From: Apostichopus japonicus
Taxonomy: Eukaryota > Echinodermata > Holothuroidea > Aspidochirotida > Stichopodidae
Direction: 5' to 3'
Length of the DNA: 64,000 nucleotides
Assembly: GCF_037975245.1 (NCBI RefSeq)
Contig: NC_092582.1
Span: 10,332,001 to 10,396,000 of the forward strand
The notes below the pieces were generated by a model that did not search any database, had not been told where the DNA came from, and saw nothing but the letters and a program-made list of their open reading frames with translations. The stretch's first letter is position 1. Every line of letters starts with the position of its first letter. This document shows, piece by piece, positions 36,301 through 48,669 of the stretch. Made by a program: the position numbers and the translations under genes.

Positions 36301-39300
36301 TGGCGCGATGGCTTGGCGCACTGTACGAGCTGATGAGCGAGGCTCTCTTTTGAACCGGTGGTTCGAGTCCCCGGTGATGACGTCTTTTGCCGATCTTCTA
36401 CAGCGATTGCCTACATGGGGAGCTGTAAGTATTAGTTAATCGAGCTAATATCTCAGTCCATACAGTGGCGCGATGGCTTGGCGCACTGTACGAGCTGATG
36501 AGCGAGGCTCTCTTTTGCATCGGTGGTTCGAATCCCCGGTGATGACGTCTTTTGCCGATCTTTTACAGCGAGTGCCTACATGGGAAGCTGTAAGTATTAG
36601 TTAATCGACCTAATATCTCAGTCCATACAGTGGCGCGATGGCTTGGCGCACTGTACGAGCTGATGAATGAGTCTCTATTTTGCATCGGTGGTTCGAGTCC
36701 CCGGTGATGACGTCTTTTGCCGATCTTTTACAGCGAGTGCCTACATGGGGAGCTGTAAGTATTAGTTAATCGACCTAATATCTCAGTCCATACAGTGGCG
36801 CGATGGCTTGGCGCACTGTACGAGCTGATGAGCGAGGCTATCTCTTGCATCGGTGGTTCGAATCCCCGGTGATGACGTCTTTTGCCGATCTTTTACAGCG
36901 AGTGCCTACATGGGGAGCTGTAAGTATTAGTTAATCGAGCTAATATCTAAGTCCATACAGTGGCGCGATGGCTTGGCGCACTGTGCGAGCTGATGAGCGA
37001 GGCTCTCTTTTGCATCGGTGGTTCGAATCCCCGGTGATGACGTCTTTTGCCGATTTTTCCAGCGAGTGCCTACATGGGGAGCTGTAAGTATTAGTTAATC
37101 GAGCTAATAGCTCAGTCCATACAGTGGCGCGATGGCTTGGCGCACTGTACGAGCTGATGAGCGAGGCTCTCTTTTGCATCGGTGGTTCGAATCCCCGGTG
37201 ATGACGTCTTTTGCCGATTTTTCCAGCGATTGCCTACATGGGGAGCTGTAAGTATTAGTTAATCGAGCTAATATCTCAGTCCATACAGTGGCGCGATGGC
37301 TTGGCGCACTGTACGAGCTGATGAGCGAGGCTCTCTTTTGCATCGGTGGTTCGAATCCCCGGTGATGACGTCTTTTGCCGATCTTTTACAGCGAGTGCCT
37401 ACATGGGAAGCTGTAAGTATTAGTTAATCGACCTAATATCTCAGTCCACACAGTGGCGCGATGGCTTGGCGCACTGTACGAGCTGATGAGCGAGGCTCTC
37501 TTTTGCATCGGTGGTTCGAATCCCCGGTGATGACGTCTTTTGCCGATCTTTTACAGCGAGTGCCTACATGGGAAGCTGTAAGTATTAGTTAATCGAGCTA
37601 ATAGCTCAGTCCACACAGTGGCGCGATGGCTTGGCGCACTGTACGAGCTGATGAGCGAGGCTCTCTTTTGCATCGGTGGTTCGAGTCCCCGGTGATGACG
37701 TCTTTTGCCGATCTTTTACAGCGAGTGCCTACATGGGGAGCTGTAAGTATTAGTTAATCGACCAAATATCTCAGTCCATACAGTGGCGCGATGGCTTGGC
37801 GCACTGTACGAGCTGATGAGCGAGGCTCTCTTTTGCATCGGTGGTTCGAATCCCCGGTGATGACGTCTTTTGCCGATTTTTCCAGCGAGTGCCTACATGG
37901 GGAGCTGTAAGTATTAGTTAATCGAGCTAATAGCTCAGTCCATACAGTGGCGCGATGGCTTGGCGCACTGTACGAGCTGATGAGCGAGGCTCTCTTTTGC
38001 ATCGGTGGTTCGAGTCCCCGGTGATGACGTCTTTTGCCGATCTTCTACAGCGATTGCCTACATGGGGAGCTGTAAGTATTAGTTAATCGAGCTAATATCT
38101 CAGTCCATACAGTGGCGCGATGGCTTGGCGCACTGTACGAGCTGATGAGCGAGGCTCTCTTTTGCATCGGTGGTTCGAATCCCCGGTGATGACGTCTTTT
38201 GCCGATCTTTTACAGCGAGTGCCTACATGGGAAGCTGTAAGTATTAGTTAATCGACCTAATATCTCAGTCCACACAGTGGCGCGATGGCTTGGCGCACTG
38301 TACGAGCTGATGAGCGAGGCTCTCTTTTGCATCGGTGGTTCGAGTCCCCGGTGATGACGTCTTTTGCCGATCTTTTACAGCGAGTGCCTACATGGGAAGC
38401 TGTAAGTATTAGTTAATCGACCTAATATCTCAGTCCACACAGTGGCGCGATGGCTTGGCGCACTGTACGAGCTGATGAGCGAGGCTCTCTTTTGCATCGG
38501 TGGTTCGAATCCCCGGTGATGACGTCTTTTGCCGATCTTTTACAGCGAGTGCCTACATGGGGAGCTGTAAGTATTAGTTAATCGACCAAATATCTCAGTC
38601 CATACAGTGGCGCGATGGCTTGGCGCACTGTACGAGCTGATGAGCGAGGCTCTCTTTTGCATCGGTGGTTCGAATCCCCGGTGATGACGTCTTTTGCCGA
38701 TCTTTTACAGCGAGTGCCTACATGGGGAGCTGTAAGTATTAGTTAATCGAGCTAATATCTCAGTCCATACAGTGGCGCGATGGCTTGGCGCACTGTACGA
38801 GCTGATGAGCGAGGCTCTCTCTTGCATCGGTGGTTCGAGTCCCCGGTGATGACGTCTTTTGCCGATCTTTTACAGCGAGTGCCTACATGGGGAGCTGTAA
38901 GTATTAGTTAATCGAGCTAATATCTCAGTCCATACAGTGGCGCGATGGCTTGGCGCACTGTACGAGCTGATGAGCGAGGCTCTCTTTTGCATCGGTGATT
39001 CGAATCCCCGGTGATGACGTCTTTTGCCGATTTTTCCAGCAATTGCCTACATGGGGAGCTGTAAGTATTAGTTAATCGAGCTAATAGCTCAGTCCATACA
39101 GTGGCGCGATGGCTTGGCGCACTGTACGAACTGATGAGCGAGGCTCTCTTTTGCATCGGTGGTTCGAGTCCCCGGTGATGACGTCTTTTGCCGATTTTTT
39201 ACAGCGATTGCCTACACGGGGAGCTGTAAGTATTAGTTAATCGAGCTAATAGCTCAGTCCATACAGTGGCGCGATGGCTTGGCGCACTGTACGAGCTGAT

Positions 39301-39631
39301 GAGCGAGGCTCTCTTTTGCATCGGTGGTTCGAGTCCCCGGTGATGACGTCTTTTGCCGATCTTTTACAGCGATTGCCTACACGGGGAGCTGTAAGTATTA
39401 GTTAATCGACCAAATATCTCAGTCCATACAGTGGCGCGATGGCTTGGCGCACTGTACGAGCTGATGAGCGAGGCTCTCTTTTGCATCGGTGGTTCGAATC
39501 CCCGGTGATGACGTCTTTTGCCGATCTTTTACAGCGAGTGCCTACATGGGAAGCTGTAAGTATTAGTTAATCGACCTAATATCTCAGTCCATACAGTGGC
39601 GCGATGGCTTGGCGCACTGTACGAGCTGATG

Positions 39632-41610
39632 AATGAGTCTCTATTTTGCATCGGTGGTTCGAGTCCCCGGTGATGACGTCTTTTGCCGATCTTTTACAGC
39701 GAGTGCCTACATGGGGAGCTCTAAGTATTAGTTAATCGAGCTAATATCTCAGTCCATACAGTGGCGCGATGGCTTGGCGCACTGTACGAGCTGATGAGCG
39801 AGGCTCTCTTTTGCATCGGTGGTTCGAGTCCCCGGTGATGACGTCTTTTGCCGATCTTTTACAGCGAGTGCCTACATGGGGAGCTGTAAGTATTAGTTAA
39901 TCGAGCTAATATCTCAGTCCATACAGTGGCGCGATGGCTTCGCGCACTGTACGAGCTGAAGAGCGATGCTCTCTCTTGCATCGGTGGTTCGAATCCCCGG
40001 TGATGACGTCTTTTGCCGATCTTTTACAGCGAGTGCCTACATGGGGAGCTGTAAGTATTAGTTAATCGAGCTAATATCTCAGTCCATACAGTGGCGCGAT
40101 GGCTTGGCGCACTGTACGAGCTGATGAGCGAGGCTCTCTTTTGCATCGGTGGTTCGAATCCCCGGTGATGACGTCTTTTGCCGATTTTTCCAGCGAGTGC
40201 CTACATGGGGAGCTGTAAGTATTAGTTAATCGAGCTAATAGCTCAGTCCATACAGTGGCGCGATGGCTTGGCGCACTGTACGAGCTGATGAGCGAGGCTC
40301 TCTTTTGCATCGGTGGTTCGAGTCCCCGGTGATGACGTCTTTTGCCGATCTTCTACAGCGATTGCCTACATGGGGAGCTGTAAGTATTAGTTAATCGAGC
40401 TAATATCTCAGTCCATACAGTGGCGCGATGGCTTGGCGCACTGTACGAGCTGATGAGCGAGGCTCTCTTTTGCATCGGTGGTTCGAATCCCCGGTGATGA
40501 CGTCTTTTGCCGATCTTTTACAGCGAGTGCCTACATGGGAAGCTGTAAGTATTAGTTAATCGACCTAATATCTCAGTCCACACAGTGGCGCGATGGCTTG
40601 GCGCACTGTACGAGCTGATGAGCGAGGCTCTCTTTTGCATCGGTGGTTCGAGTCCCCGGTGATGACGTCTTTTGCCGATCTTTTACAGCGAGTGCCTACA
40701 TGGGGAGCTGTAAGTATTAGTTAATCGACCTAATATCTCAGTCCACACAGTGGCGCGATGGCTTGGCGCACTGTACGAGCTGATGAGCGAGGCTCTCTTT
40801 TGCATCGGTGGTTCGAATCCCCGGTGATGACGTCTTTTGCCGATCTTTTACAGCGAGTGCCTACATGGGGAGCTGTAAGTATTAGTTAATCGACCAAATA
40901 TCTCAGTCCATACAGTGGCGCGATGGCTTGGCGCACTGTACGAGCTGATGAGCGAGGCTCTCTTTTGCATCGGTGGTTCGAGTCCCCGGTGATGACGTCT
41001 TTTGCCGATCTTTTACAGCGAGTGCCTACATGGGGAGCTGTAAGTATTAGTTAATCGAGCTAATATCTCAGTCCATACAGTGGCGCGATGGCTTGGCGCA
41101 CTGTACGAGCTGATGAGCGAGGCTCTCTCTTGCATCGGTGGTTCGAATCCCCGGTGATGACGTCTTTTGCCGATCTTCTACAGCGAGTGCCTACATGGGA
41201 AGCTGTAAGTATTAGTTAATCGAGCTAATATCTCAGTCCATACAGTGGCGCGATGGCTTGGCGCACTGTACGAGCTGATGAGCGAGGCTCTCTTTTGAAC
41301 CGGTGGTTCGAGTCCCCGGTGATGACGTCTTTTGCCGATCTTCTACAGCGATTGCCTACATGGGGAGCTGTAAGTATTAGTTAATCGAGCTAATATCTCA
41401 GTCCATACAGTGGCGCGATGGCTTGGCGCACTGTACGAGCTGATGAGCGAGGCTCTCTTTTGCATCGGTGGTTCGAATCCCCGGTGATGACGTCTTTTGC
41501 CGATCTTTTACAGCGAGTGCCTACATGGGAAGCTGTAAGTATTAGTTAATCGACCTAATATCTCAGTCCATACAGTGGCGCGATGGCTTGGCGCACTGTA
41601 CGAGCTGATG
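39632..41610 (+). repeat. 12-unit segment between GAATGAG markers (1979 bases)
   Basis: Same chain as at 30568 up to the GAACCGG unit (41297), then directly to the next GAATGAG marker. It is 12 units less one base, lost in the GATTTTTCC unit near 40187. The 12-unit spacing is also seen from 28561 to 30568, so 12 may be the basic block here. Confidence 0.65.
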
Positions 41611-43885
41611 AATGAGTCTCTATTTTGCATCGGTGGTTCGAGTCCCCGGTGATGACGTCTTTTGCCGATCTTTTACAGCGAGTGCCTACATGGGGAGCTG
41701 TAAGTATTAGTTAATCGACCTAATATCTCAGTCCATACAGTGGCGCGATGGCTTGGCGCACTGTACGAGCTGATGAGCGAGCCTCTCTTTTGCATCGGTG
41801 GTTCGAGTCCCCGGTGATGACGTCTTTTGCCGATCTTTTACAGCGAGTGCCTACATGGGGAGCTGTAAGTATTAGTTAATCGAGCTAATATCTCAGTCCA
41901 TACAGTGGCGCGATGGCTTGGCGCACTGTGCGAGCTGATGAGCGAGGCTCTCTTTTGCATCGGTGGTTCGAATCCCCGGTGATGACGTCTTTTGCCGATT
42001 TTTCCAGCGAGTGCCTACATGGGGAGCTGTAAGTATTAGTTAATCGAGCTAATAGCTCAGTCCATACAGTGGCGCGATGGCTTGGCGCACTGTACGAGCT
42101 GATGAGCGAGGCTCTCTTTTGCATCGGTGGTTCGAATCCCCGGTGATGACGTCTTTTGCCGATTTTTCCAGCGAGTGCCTACATGGGGAGCTGTAAGTAT
42201 TAGTTAATCGAGCTAATATCTCAGTCCATACAGTGGCGCGATGGCTTGGCGCACTGTACGAGCTGATGAGCGAGGCTCTCTTTTGCATCGGTGGTTCGAG
42301 TCCCCGGTGATGACGTCTTTTGCCGATCTTCTACAGCGATTGCCTACATGGGGAGCTGTAAGTATTAGTTAATCGAGCTAATATCTCAGTCCACACAGTG
42401 GCGCGATGGCTTGGCGCACTGTACGAGCTGATGAGCGAGGCTCTCTTTTGCATCGGTGGTTCGAATCCCCGGTGATGACGTCTTTTGCCGATCTTTTACA
42501 GCGAGTGCCTACATGGGAAGCTGTAAGTATTAGTTAATCGACCTAATATCTCAGTCCACACAGTGGCGCGATGGCTTGGCGCACTGTACGAGCTGATGAG
42601 CGAGGCTCTCTTTTGCATCGGTGGTTCGAATCCCCGGTGATGACGTCTTTTGCCGATCTTTTACAGCGAGTGCCTACATGGGAAGCTGTAAGTATTAGTT
42701 AATCGACCAAATATCTCAGTCCACACAGTGGCGCGATGGCTTGGCGCACTGTACGAGCTGATGAGCGAGGCTCTCTTTTGCATCGGTGGTTCGAGTCCCC
42801 GGTGATGACGTCTTTTGCCGATCTTTTACAGCGAGTGCCTACATGGGGAGCTGTAAGTATTAGTTAATCGAGCTAATATCTCAGTCCATACAGTGGCGCG
42901 ATGGCTTGGCGCACTGTACGAGCTGATGAGCGAGGCTCTCTTTTGCATCGGTGGTTCGAGTCCCCGGTGATGACGTCTTTTGCCGATCTTTTACAGCGAG
43001 TGCCTACATGGGGAGCTGTAAGTATTAGTTAATCGACCTAATATCTCAGTCCATACAGTGGCGCGATGGCTTGGCGCACTGTACGAGCTGATGAGCGAGG
43101 CTCTCTTTTGCATCGGTGGTTCGAGTCCCCGGTGATGACGTCTTTTGCCGATCTTTTACAGCGAGTGCCTACATGGGGAGCTGTAAGTATTAGTTAATCG
43201 ACCTAATATCTCAGTCCATACAGTGGCGCGATGGCTTGGCGCACTGTACGAGCTGATGAGCGAGGCTCTCTTTTGCATCGGTGGTTCGAGTCCCCGGTGA
43301 TGACGTCTTTTGCCGATCTTTTACAGCGAGTGCCTACATGGGGAGCTGTAAGTATTAGTTAATCGACCTAATATCTCAGCCCATACAGTCGCGCGATGGC
43401 TTGGCGCACTGTGCGAGCTGATGAGCGAGGCTCTCTTTTGAACCGGTGGTTCGAATCCCCGGTGATGACGTCTTTTGCCGATCTTTTACAGCGAGTGCCT
43501 ACATGGGAAGCTGTAAGTATTAGTTAATCGACCTAATATCTCAGTCCACACAGTGGCGCGATGGCTTGGCGCACTGTACGAGCTGATGAGCGAGGCTCTC
43601 TTTTGCATCGGTGGTTCGAATCCCCGGTGATGACGTCTTTTGCCGATCTTTTACAGCGAGTGCCTACATGGGAAGCTGTAAGTATTAGTTAATCGACCTA
43701 ATATCTAAGTCCATACAGTGGCGCGATGGCTTGGCGCACTGTACGAGCTGATGAGCGAGGCTCTCTTTTGCATCGGTGGTTCGAATCCCCGGTGATGACG
43801 TCTTTTGCGATCTTTTACAGCGAGTGCCTACATGGGGAGCTGTAAGTATTAGTTAATCGACCTAATATCTCAGTCCACACAGTGG

Positions 43886-45370
43886 CGCGATGGCTTGGCG
43901 CACTGTACGAGCTGATGAGCGAGGCTCTCTTTTGCATCGGTGGTTCGAATCCCCGGTGATGACGTCTTTTGCCGATCTTTTACAGCGATTGCCTACATGG
44001 GGAGCTGTAAGTATTAGTTAATCGACCTAATATCTCAGTCCACACAGTGGCGCGATGGCTTGGCGCACTGTACGAGCTGATGAGCGAGGCTCTCTTTTGC
44101 ATCGGTGGTTCGAATCCCCGGTGATGACGTCTTTTGCCGATCTTTTACAGCGATTGCCTACATGGGGAGCTGTAAGTATTAGTTAATCGACCTAATATCT
44201 CAGTCCACACAGTGGCGCGATGGCTTGGCGCACTGTACGAGCTGATGAGCGAGGCTCTCTTTTGCATCGGTGGTTCGAATCCCCGGTGATGACGTCTTTT
44301 GCCGATCTTTTACAGCGAGTGCCTACATGGGGAGCTGTAAGTATTAGTTAATCGAGCTTATATCTCAGTCCACACAGTGGCGCGATGGCTTGGCGCACTG
44401 TACGAGCTGATGAGCGAGGCTCTCTTTTGCATCGGTGGTTCGAATCCCCGGTGATGACGTCTTTTGCCGATCTTTTACAGCGAGTGCCTACATGGGGAGC
44501 TGTAAGTATTAGTTAATCGAGCTAATATCTCAGTCCACACAGTGGCGCGATGGCTTGGCGCACTGTACGAGCTGATGAGCGAGGCTCTCTTTTGCATCGG
44601 TGGTTCGAATCCCCGGTGATGACGTCTTTTGCCGATCTTTTACAGCGAGTGCCTACATGGGGAGCTGTAAGTATTAGTTAATCGAGCTAATATCTCAGTC
44701 CACACAGTGGCGCGATGGCTTGGCGCACTGTACGAGCTGATGAGCGAGGCTCTCTTTTGCATCGGTGGTTCGAATCCCCGGTGATGACGTCTTTTGCCGA
44801 TCTTTTACAGCGAGTGCCTACATGGGGAGCTGTAAGTATTAGTTAATCGAGCTAATATCTCAGTCCACACAGTGGCGCGATGGCTTGGCGCACTGTACGA
44901 GCTGATGAGCGAGGCTCTCTTTTGCATCGGTGGTTCGAATCCCCGGTGATGACGTCTTTTGCCGATCTTTTACAGCGAGTGCCTACATGGGGAGCTGTAA
45001 GTATTAGTTAATCGAGCTTATATCTCAGTCCACACAGTGGCGCGATGGCTTGGCGCACTGTACGAGCTGATGAGCGAGGCTCTCTTTTGCATCGGTGGTT
45101 CGAATCCCCGGTGATGACGTCTTTTGCCGATCTTTTACAGCGAGTGCCTACATGGGGAGCTGTAAGTATTAGTTAATCGAGCTAATATCTCAGTCCACAC
45201 AGTGGCGCGATGGCTTGGCGCACTGTACGAGCTGATGAGCGAGGCTCTCTTTTGCATCGGTGGTTCGAATCCCCGGTGATGACGTCTTTTGCCGATCTTT
45301 TACAGCGAGTGCCTACATGGGGAGCTGTAAGTATTAGTTAATCGAGCTATTATCTCAGTCCATACAGTGG
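43886..45370 (+). repeat. Nearly homogeneous nine-unit run
   Basis: Nine consecutive units share TACGA, GAGGC, AAT and GCCGA and, except at the far end, CCACAC. The few differences are GATT in the first two, CTTATATC at 44356 and 45016 (exactly four units apart), and GCTATTATC at the end. The doubled CTTATATC suggests a four-unit duplication. It is among the most uniform stretches of the window, so probably among the most recently amplified. Confidence 0.7.
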
Positions 45371-47184
45371 CGCGATGGCTTGGCGCACTGTACGAGCTGA
45401 TGAGCGAGGCTGTCTTTTGCATCGGTGGTTCGAGTCCCCGGTGATGACGTCTTTTGCCGATCTTTTACAGCGAGTGCCTACATGGGGAGCTGTAAGTATT
45501 AGTTAATCGAGCTAATATCTCAGTCCATACAGTGGCGCGATGGCTTGGCGCACTGTACGAGCTGATGAGCGAGGCTCTCTTTTGCATCGGTGGTTCGAGT
45601 CCCCGGTGATGACGTCTTTTGCCGATCTTTTACAGCGAGTGCCTACATGGGGAGCTGTAAGTATTAGTTAATCGAGCTAATATCTCAGTCCATACAGTGG
45701 CGCGATGGCTTGGCGCACTGTACGAGCTGATGAGCGAGGCTCTCTTTTGCATCGGTGGTTCGAATCCCCGGTGATGACGTCTTTTGCCGATCTTTTACAG
45801 CGAGTGCCTACATGGGGAGCTGTAAGTATTAGTTAATCGAGCTAATATCTCAGTCCATACAGTGGCGCGATGGCTTGGCGCACTTTACGGGCTGATGAGC
45901 GAGGCTCTCTTTTGCAACGGTGGTTCGAATCCCCGGTGATGACGTCTTTTGCCGATCTTTTACAGCGAGTGCCTACATGGGGAGCTGTAAGTATTAGTTA
46001 ATCGAGCTAATATCTCAGTTCATACAGTGGCGCGATGGCTTGGCGCACTGTGCGAGCTGATGAGCGAGGCTCTCTTTTGCAACGGTGGTTCGAATCCCCG
46101 GTGATGACGTCTTTTGCCGATCTTTTACAGCGAGTGCCTACATGGGGAGCTGTAAGTATTAGTTAATCGAGCTAATATCTCAGTTCATACAGTGGCGCGA
46201 TGGCTTGGCGCACTGTGCGAGCTGATGAGCGAGGCTCTCTTTTTCATCGGTGGTTCGAATCCCCGGTGATGACGTCTTTTGCCGATCTTTTACAGCGAGT
46301 GCCTACATGGGGAGCTGTAAGTATTAGTTAATCGAGCTAATATCTCAGTCCATACAGTGGCGCGATGGCTTGGCGCACTGTGCGAGCTGATGAGCGAGGC
46401 TCTCTTTTGCATCGGTGGTTCGAATCCCCGGTGATGACGTCTTTTGCCGATCTTTTACAGCGAGTGCCTACATGGGGAGCTGTAAGTATTAGTTAATCGA
46501 GCTAATATCTCAGTCCATACAGTGGCGCGATGGCTTGGCGCACTGTGCGAGCTGATGAGCGAGGCTCTCTTTTGCATCGGTGGTTCGAATCCCCGGTGAT
46601 GACGTCTTTTGCCGATCTTTTACAGCGAGTGCCTACATGGGGAGCTGTAAGTATTAGTTAATCGAGCTAATATCTCAGTCCATACAGTGGCGCGATGGCT
46701 TGGCGCACTGTGCGAGCTGATGAGCGAGGCTCTCTTTTGCATCGGTGGTTCGAATCCCCTGTGATGACGACTTTTGCCGATCTTTTACAGCGAGTGCCTA
46801 CATGGGGAGCTGTAAGTATTAGTTAATCGAGCTAATATCTCAGTCCATACAGTGGCGCGATGGCTTGGCGCACTGTGCGAGCTGATGAGCGAGGCTCTCT
46901 TTTGCATCGGTGATTCGAATCCCCGGTGATGACGTCTTTTGCCGATTTTTCCAGCAATTGCCTACATGGGGAGCTGTAAGTATTAGTTAATCGAGCTAAT
47001 ATCTCAGTCCATACAGTGGCGCGATGGCTTGGCGCACTGTGCGAGCTGATGAGCGAGGCTCTCTTTTGCATCGGTGGTTCGAATCCCCGGTGATGACGTC
47101 TTTTGCCGATCTTTTACAGCGATTGCCTACATGGGGAGCTGTAAGTATTAGTTAATCGAGCTAATATCTCAGTCCATACAGTGG
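45371..47184 (+). repeat. Transition from TACGA to TGCGA units
   Basis: The CCACAC variant stops before this stretch and G at unit position 22 becomes the rule from about 46050. GCAACGG occurs in two adjacent units (45915 and 46080), as does CAGTTCATAC (46016 and 46181). The last one-base-short GATTTTTCC unit of the window is at 46945. Nothing but satellite is present. Confidence 0.75.
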
Positions 47185-48669
47185 CGCGATGGCTTGGCGC
47201 ACTGTGCGAGCTGATGAGCGAGGCTCTCTTTTGCATCGGTGGTTCGAATCTCCGGTGATGACGTCTTCTGCCGATCTTTTACAGCGAGTGCCTACATGGG
47301 GAGCTGTAAGTATTAGTTAATCGAGCTAATATCTCAGTCCATACAGTGGCGCGATGGCTTGGCGCACTGTGCGAGCTGATGAGCGAGGCTCTCTTTTGCA
47401 TCGGTGGTTCGAATCCCCGGTGATGACGTCTTTTGCCGATCTTTTACAGCGAGTGCCTACATGGGGAGCTGTAAGTATTAGTTAATCGAGCTAATATCTC
47501 AGTCCATACAGTGGCGCGATGGCTTGGCGCACTGTGCGAGCTGATGAGCGAGGCTCTCTTTTGCATCGGTGGTTCGAGTCCCCGGTGATGACGTCTTTTG
47601 CCGATCTTTTACAGCGAGTGCCTACATGGGGAGCTGTAAGTATTAGTTAATCGAGCTAATATCTCAGTCCATACAGTGGCGCGATGGCTTGGCGCACTGT
47701 GCGAGCTGATGAGCGAGGCTCTCTTTTGCATCGGTGGTTCGATTCCCCGGTGATGACGTCTTTTGCCGATCTTTTACAGCGAGTGCCTACATGGGAAGCT
47801 GTAAGTATTAGTTAATCGAGCTAATATCTCAGTCCATACAGTGGCGCGATGGCTTGGCGCACTGTGCGAGCTGATGAGCGAGGCTCTCTTTTGCATCGGT
47901 GGTTCGAATCCCCGGTGATGACGTCTTTTGCCGATCTTTTACAGCGAGTGCCTGCATGGGGAGCTGTAAGTATTAGTTAATCGAGCTAATATCTCAGTCC
48001 ATACAGTGGCGCGATGGCTTGGCGCACTGTGCGAGCTGATGAGCGAAGCTCTCTTTTGCATCGGTGGTTCGAGTCCCCGGTGATGACGTCTTTTGCCGAT
48101 CTTTTACAGCGAGTGCCTGCATGGGGAGCTGTAAGTATTAGTTAATCGAGCTAATATCTCAGTCCATACAGTGGCGCGATGGCTTGGCGCACTGTGCGAG
48201 CTGATGAGCGAGGCTCTCTTTTGCATCGGTGGTTCGAATCCCCGGTGATGACGTCTTTTGCCGATCTTTTACAGCGATTGCCTACATGGGGAGCTGTAAG
48301 TATTAGTTAATCCACCTAATATCTCAGTCCATACAGTGGCGCGATGGCTTGGCGCACTGTGCGAGCTGATGAGCGAGGCTCTCTTTTGCATCGGTGGTTC
48401 GAGTCCCCGGTGATGGCGTCTTTTGCCGATCTTTTACAGCGAGTGCCTACATGGGGAGCTGTAAGTATTAGTTAATCGACCAAATATCTCAGTCCATACA
48501 GTGGCGCGATGGCTTGGCGCACTGTGCGAGCTGATGAGCGAGGCTCTCTTTTGCATCGGTGGTTCGAGTCCCCGGTGATGGCGTCTTTTGCCGATCTTTT
48601 ACAGCGATTGCCTACATGGGGAGCTGTAAGTATTAGTTAATCGAGCTAATATCTCAGTCCATACAGTGG
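47185..48669 (+). repeat. Block C copy 1 (9 units)
   Basis: Begins with a unit reading AATCTCCGG and CGTCTTCTGCC. It contains TTCGATTCC (47740), CCTGCATGG (47951 and 48116), GAAGC (48045), AATCCACC (48309), GACCAAAT (48478) and GATGGCGTC (48412 and 48577). Nearly all recur 1650 bases later. Confidence 0.75.

Larger units (their letters stand above)
24931..43885 (+). repeat. Complex zone with recurring marker-unit chains
   Basis: Recurring marker units order this zone. GATGAATGAGTCTC is at 25234, 26747, 28561, 30568, 33369, 34193, 36666, 39632 and 41611. CTGAAGAGCGATGC is at 25561, 27074, 30894, 33696 and 39959, always two units after the first. GAACCGG is at 28247, 32232, 36352, 41297 and 43441. 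One-base-short GATTTTTCC units occur throughout, and GGGAAGC and CCACAC units are common. From 30894 and from 39959 the same eight-unit order leads to GAACCGG. Spacings of 5, 12, 15, 17 and 18 units show that the underlying block has been cut and expanded repeatedly. Confidence 0.75.

Noticed and set aside
27186-47071. Fifteen minus-strand open frames of 79-82 codons beginning MQKRASL
   Set aside because: Each is the satellite read through one unit whose GATTTTTCC variant removes a TAA and shifts the frame. They lack independent conservation, ribosome-binding context or varied sequence, and overlap each other.
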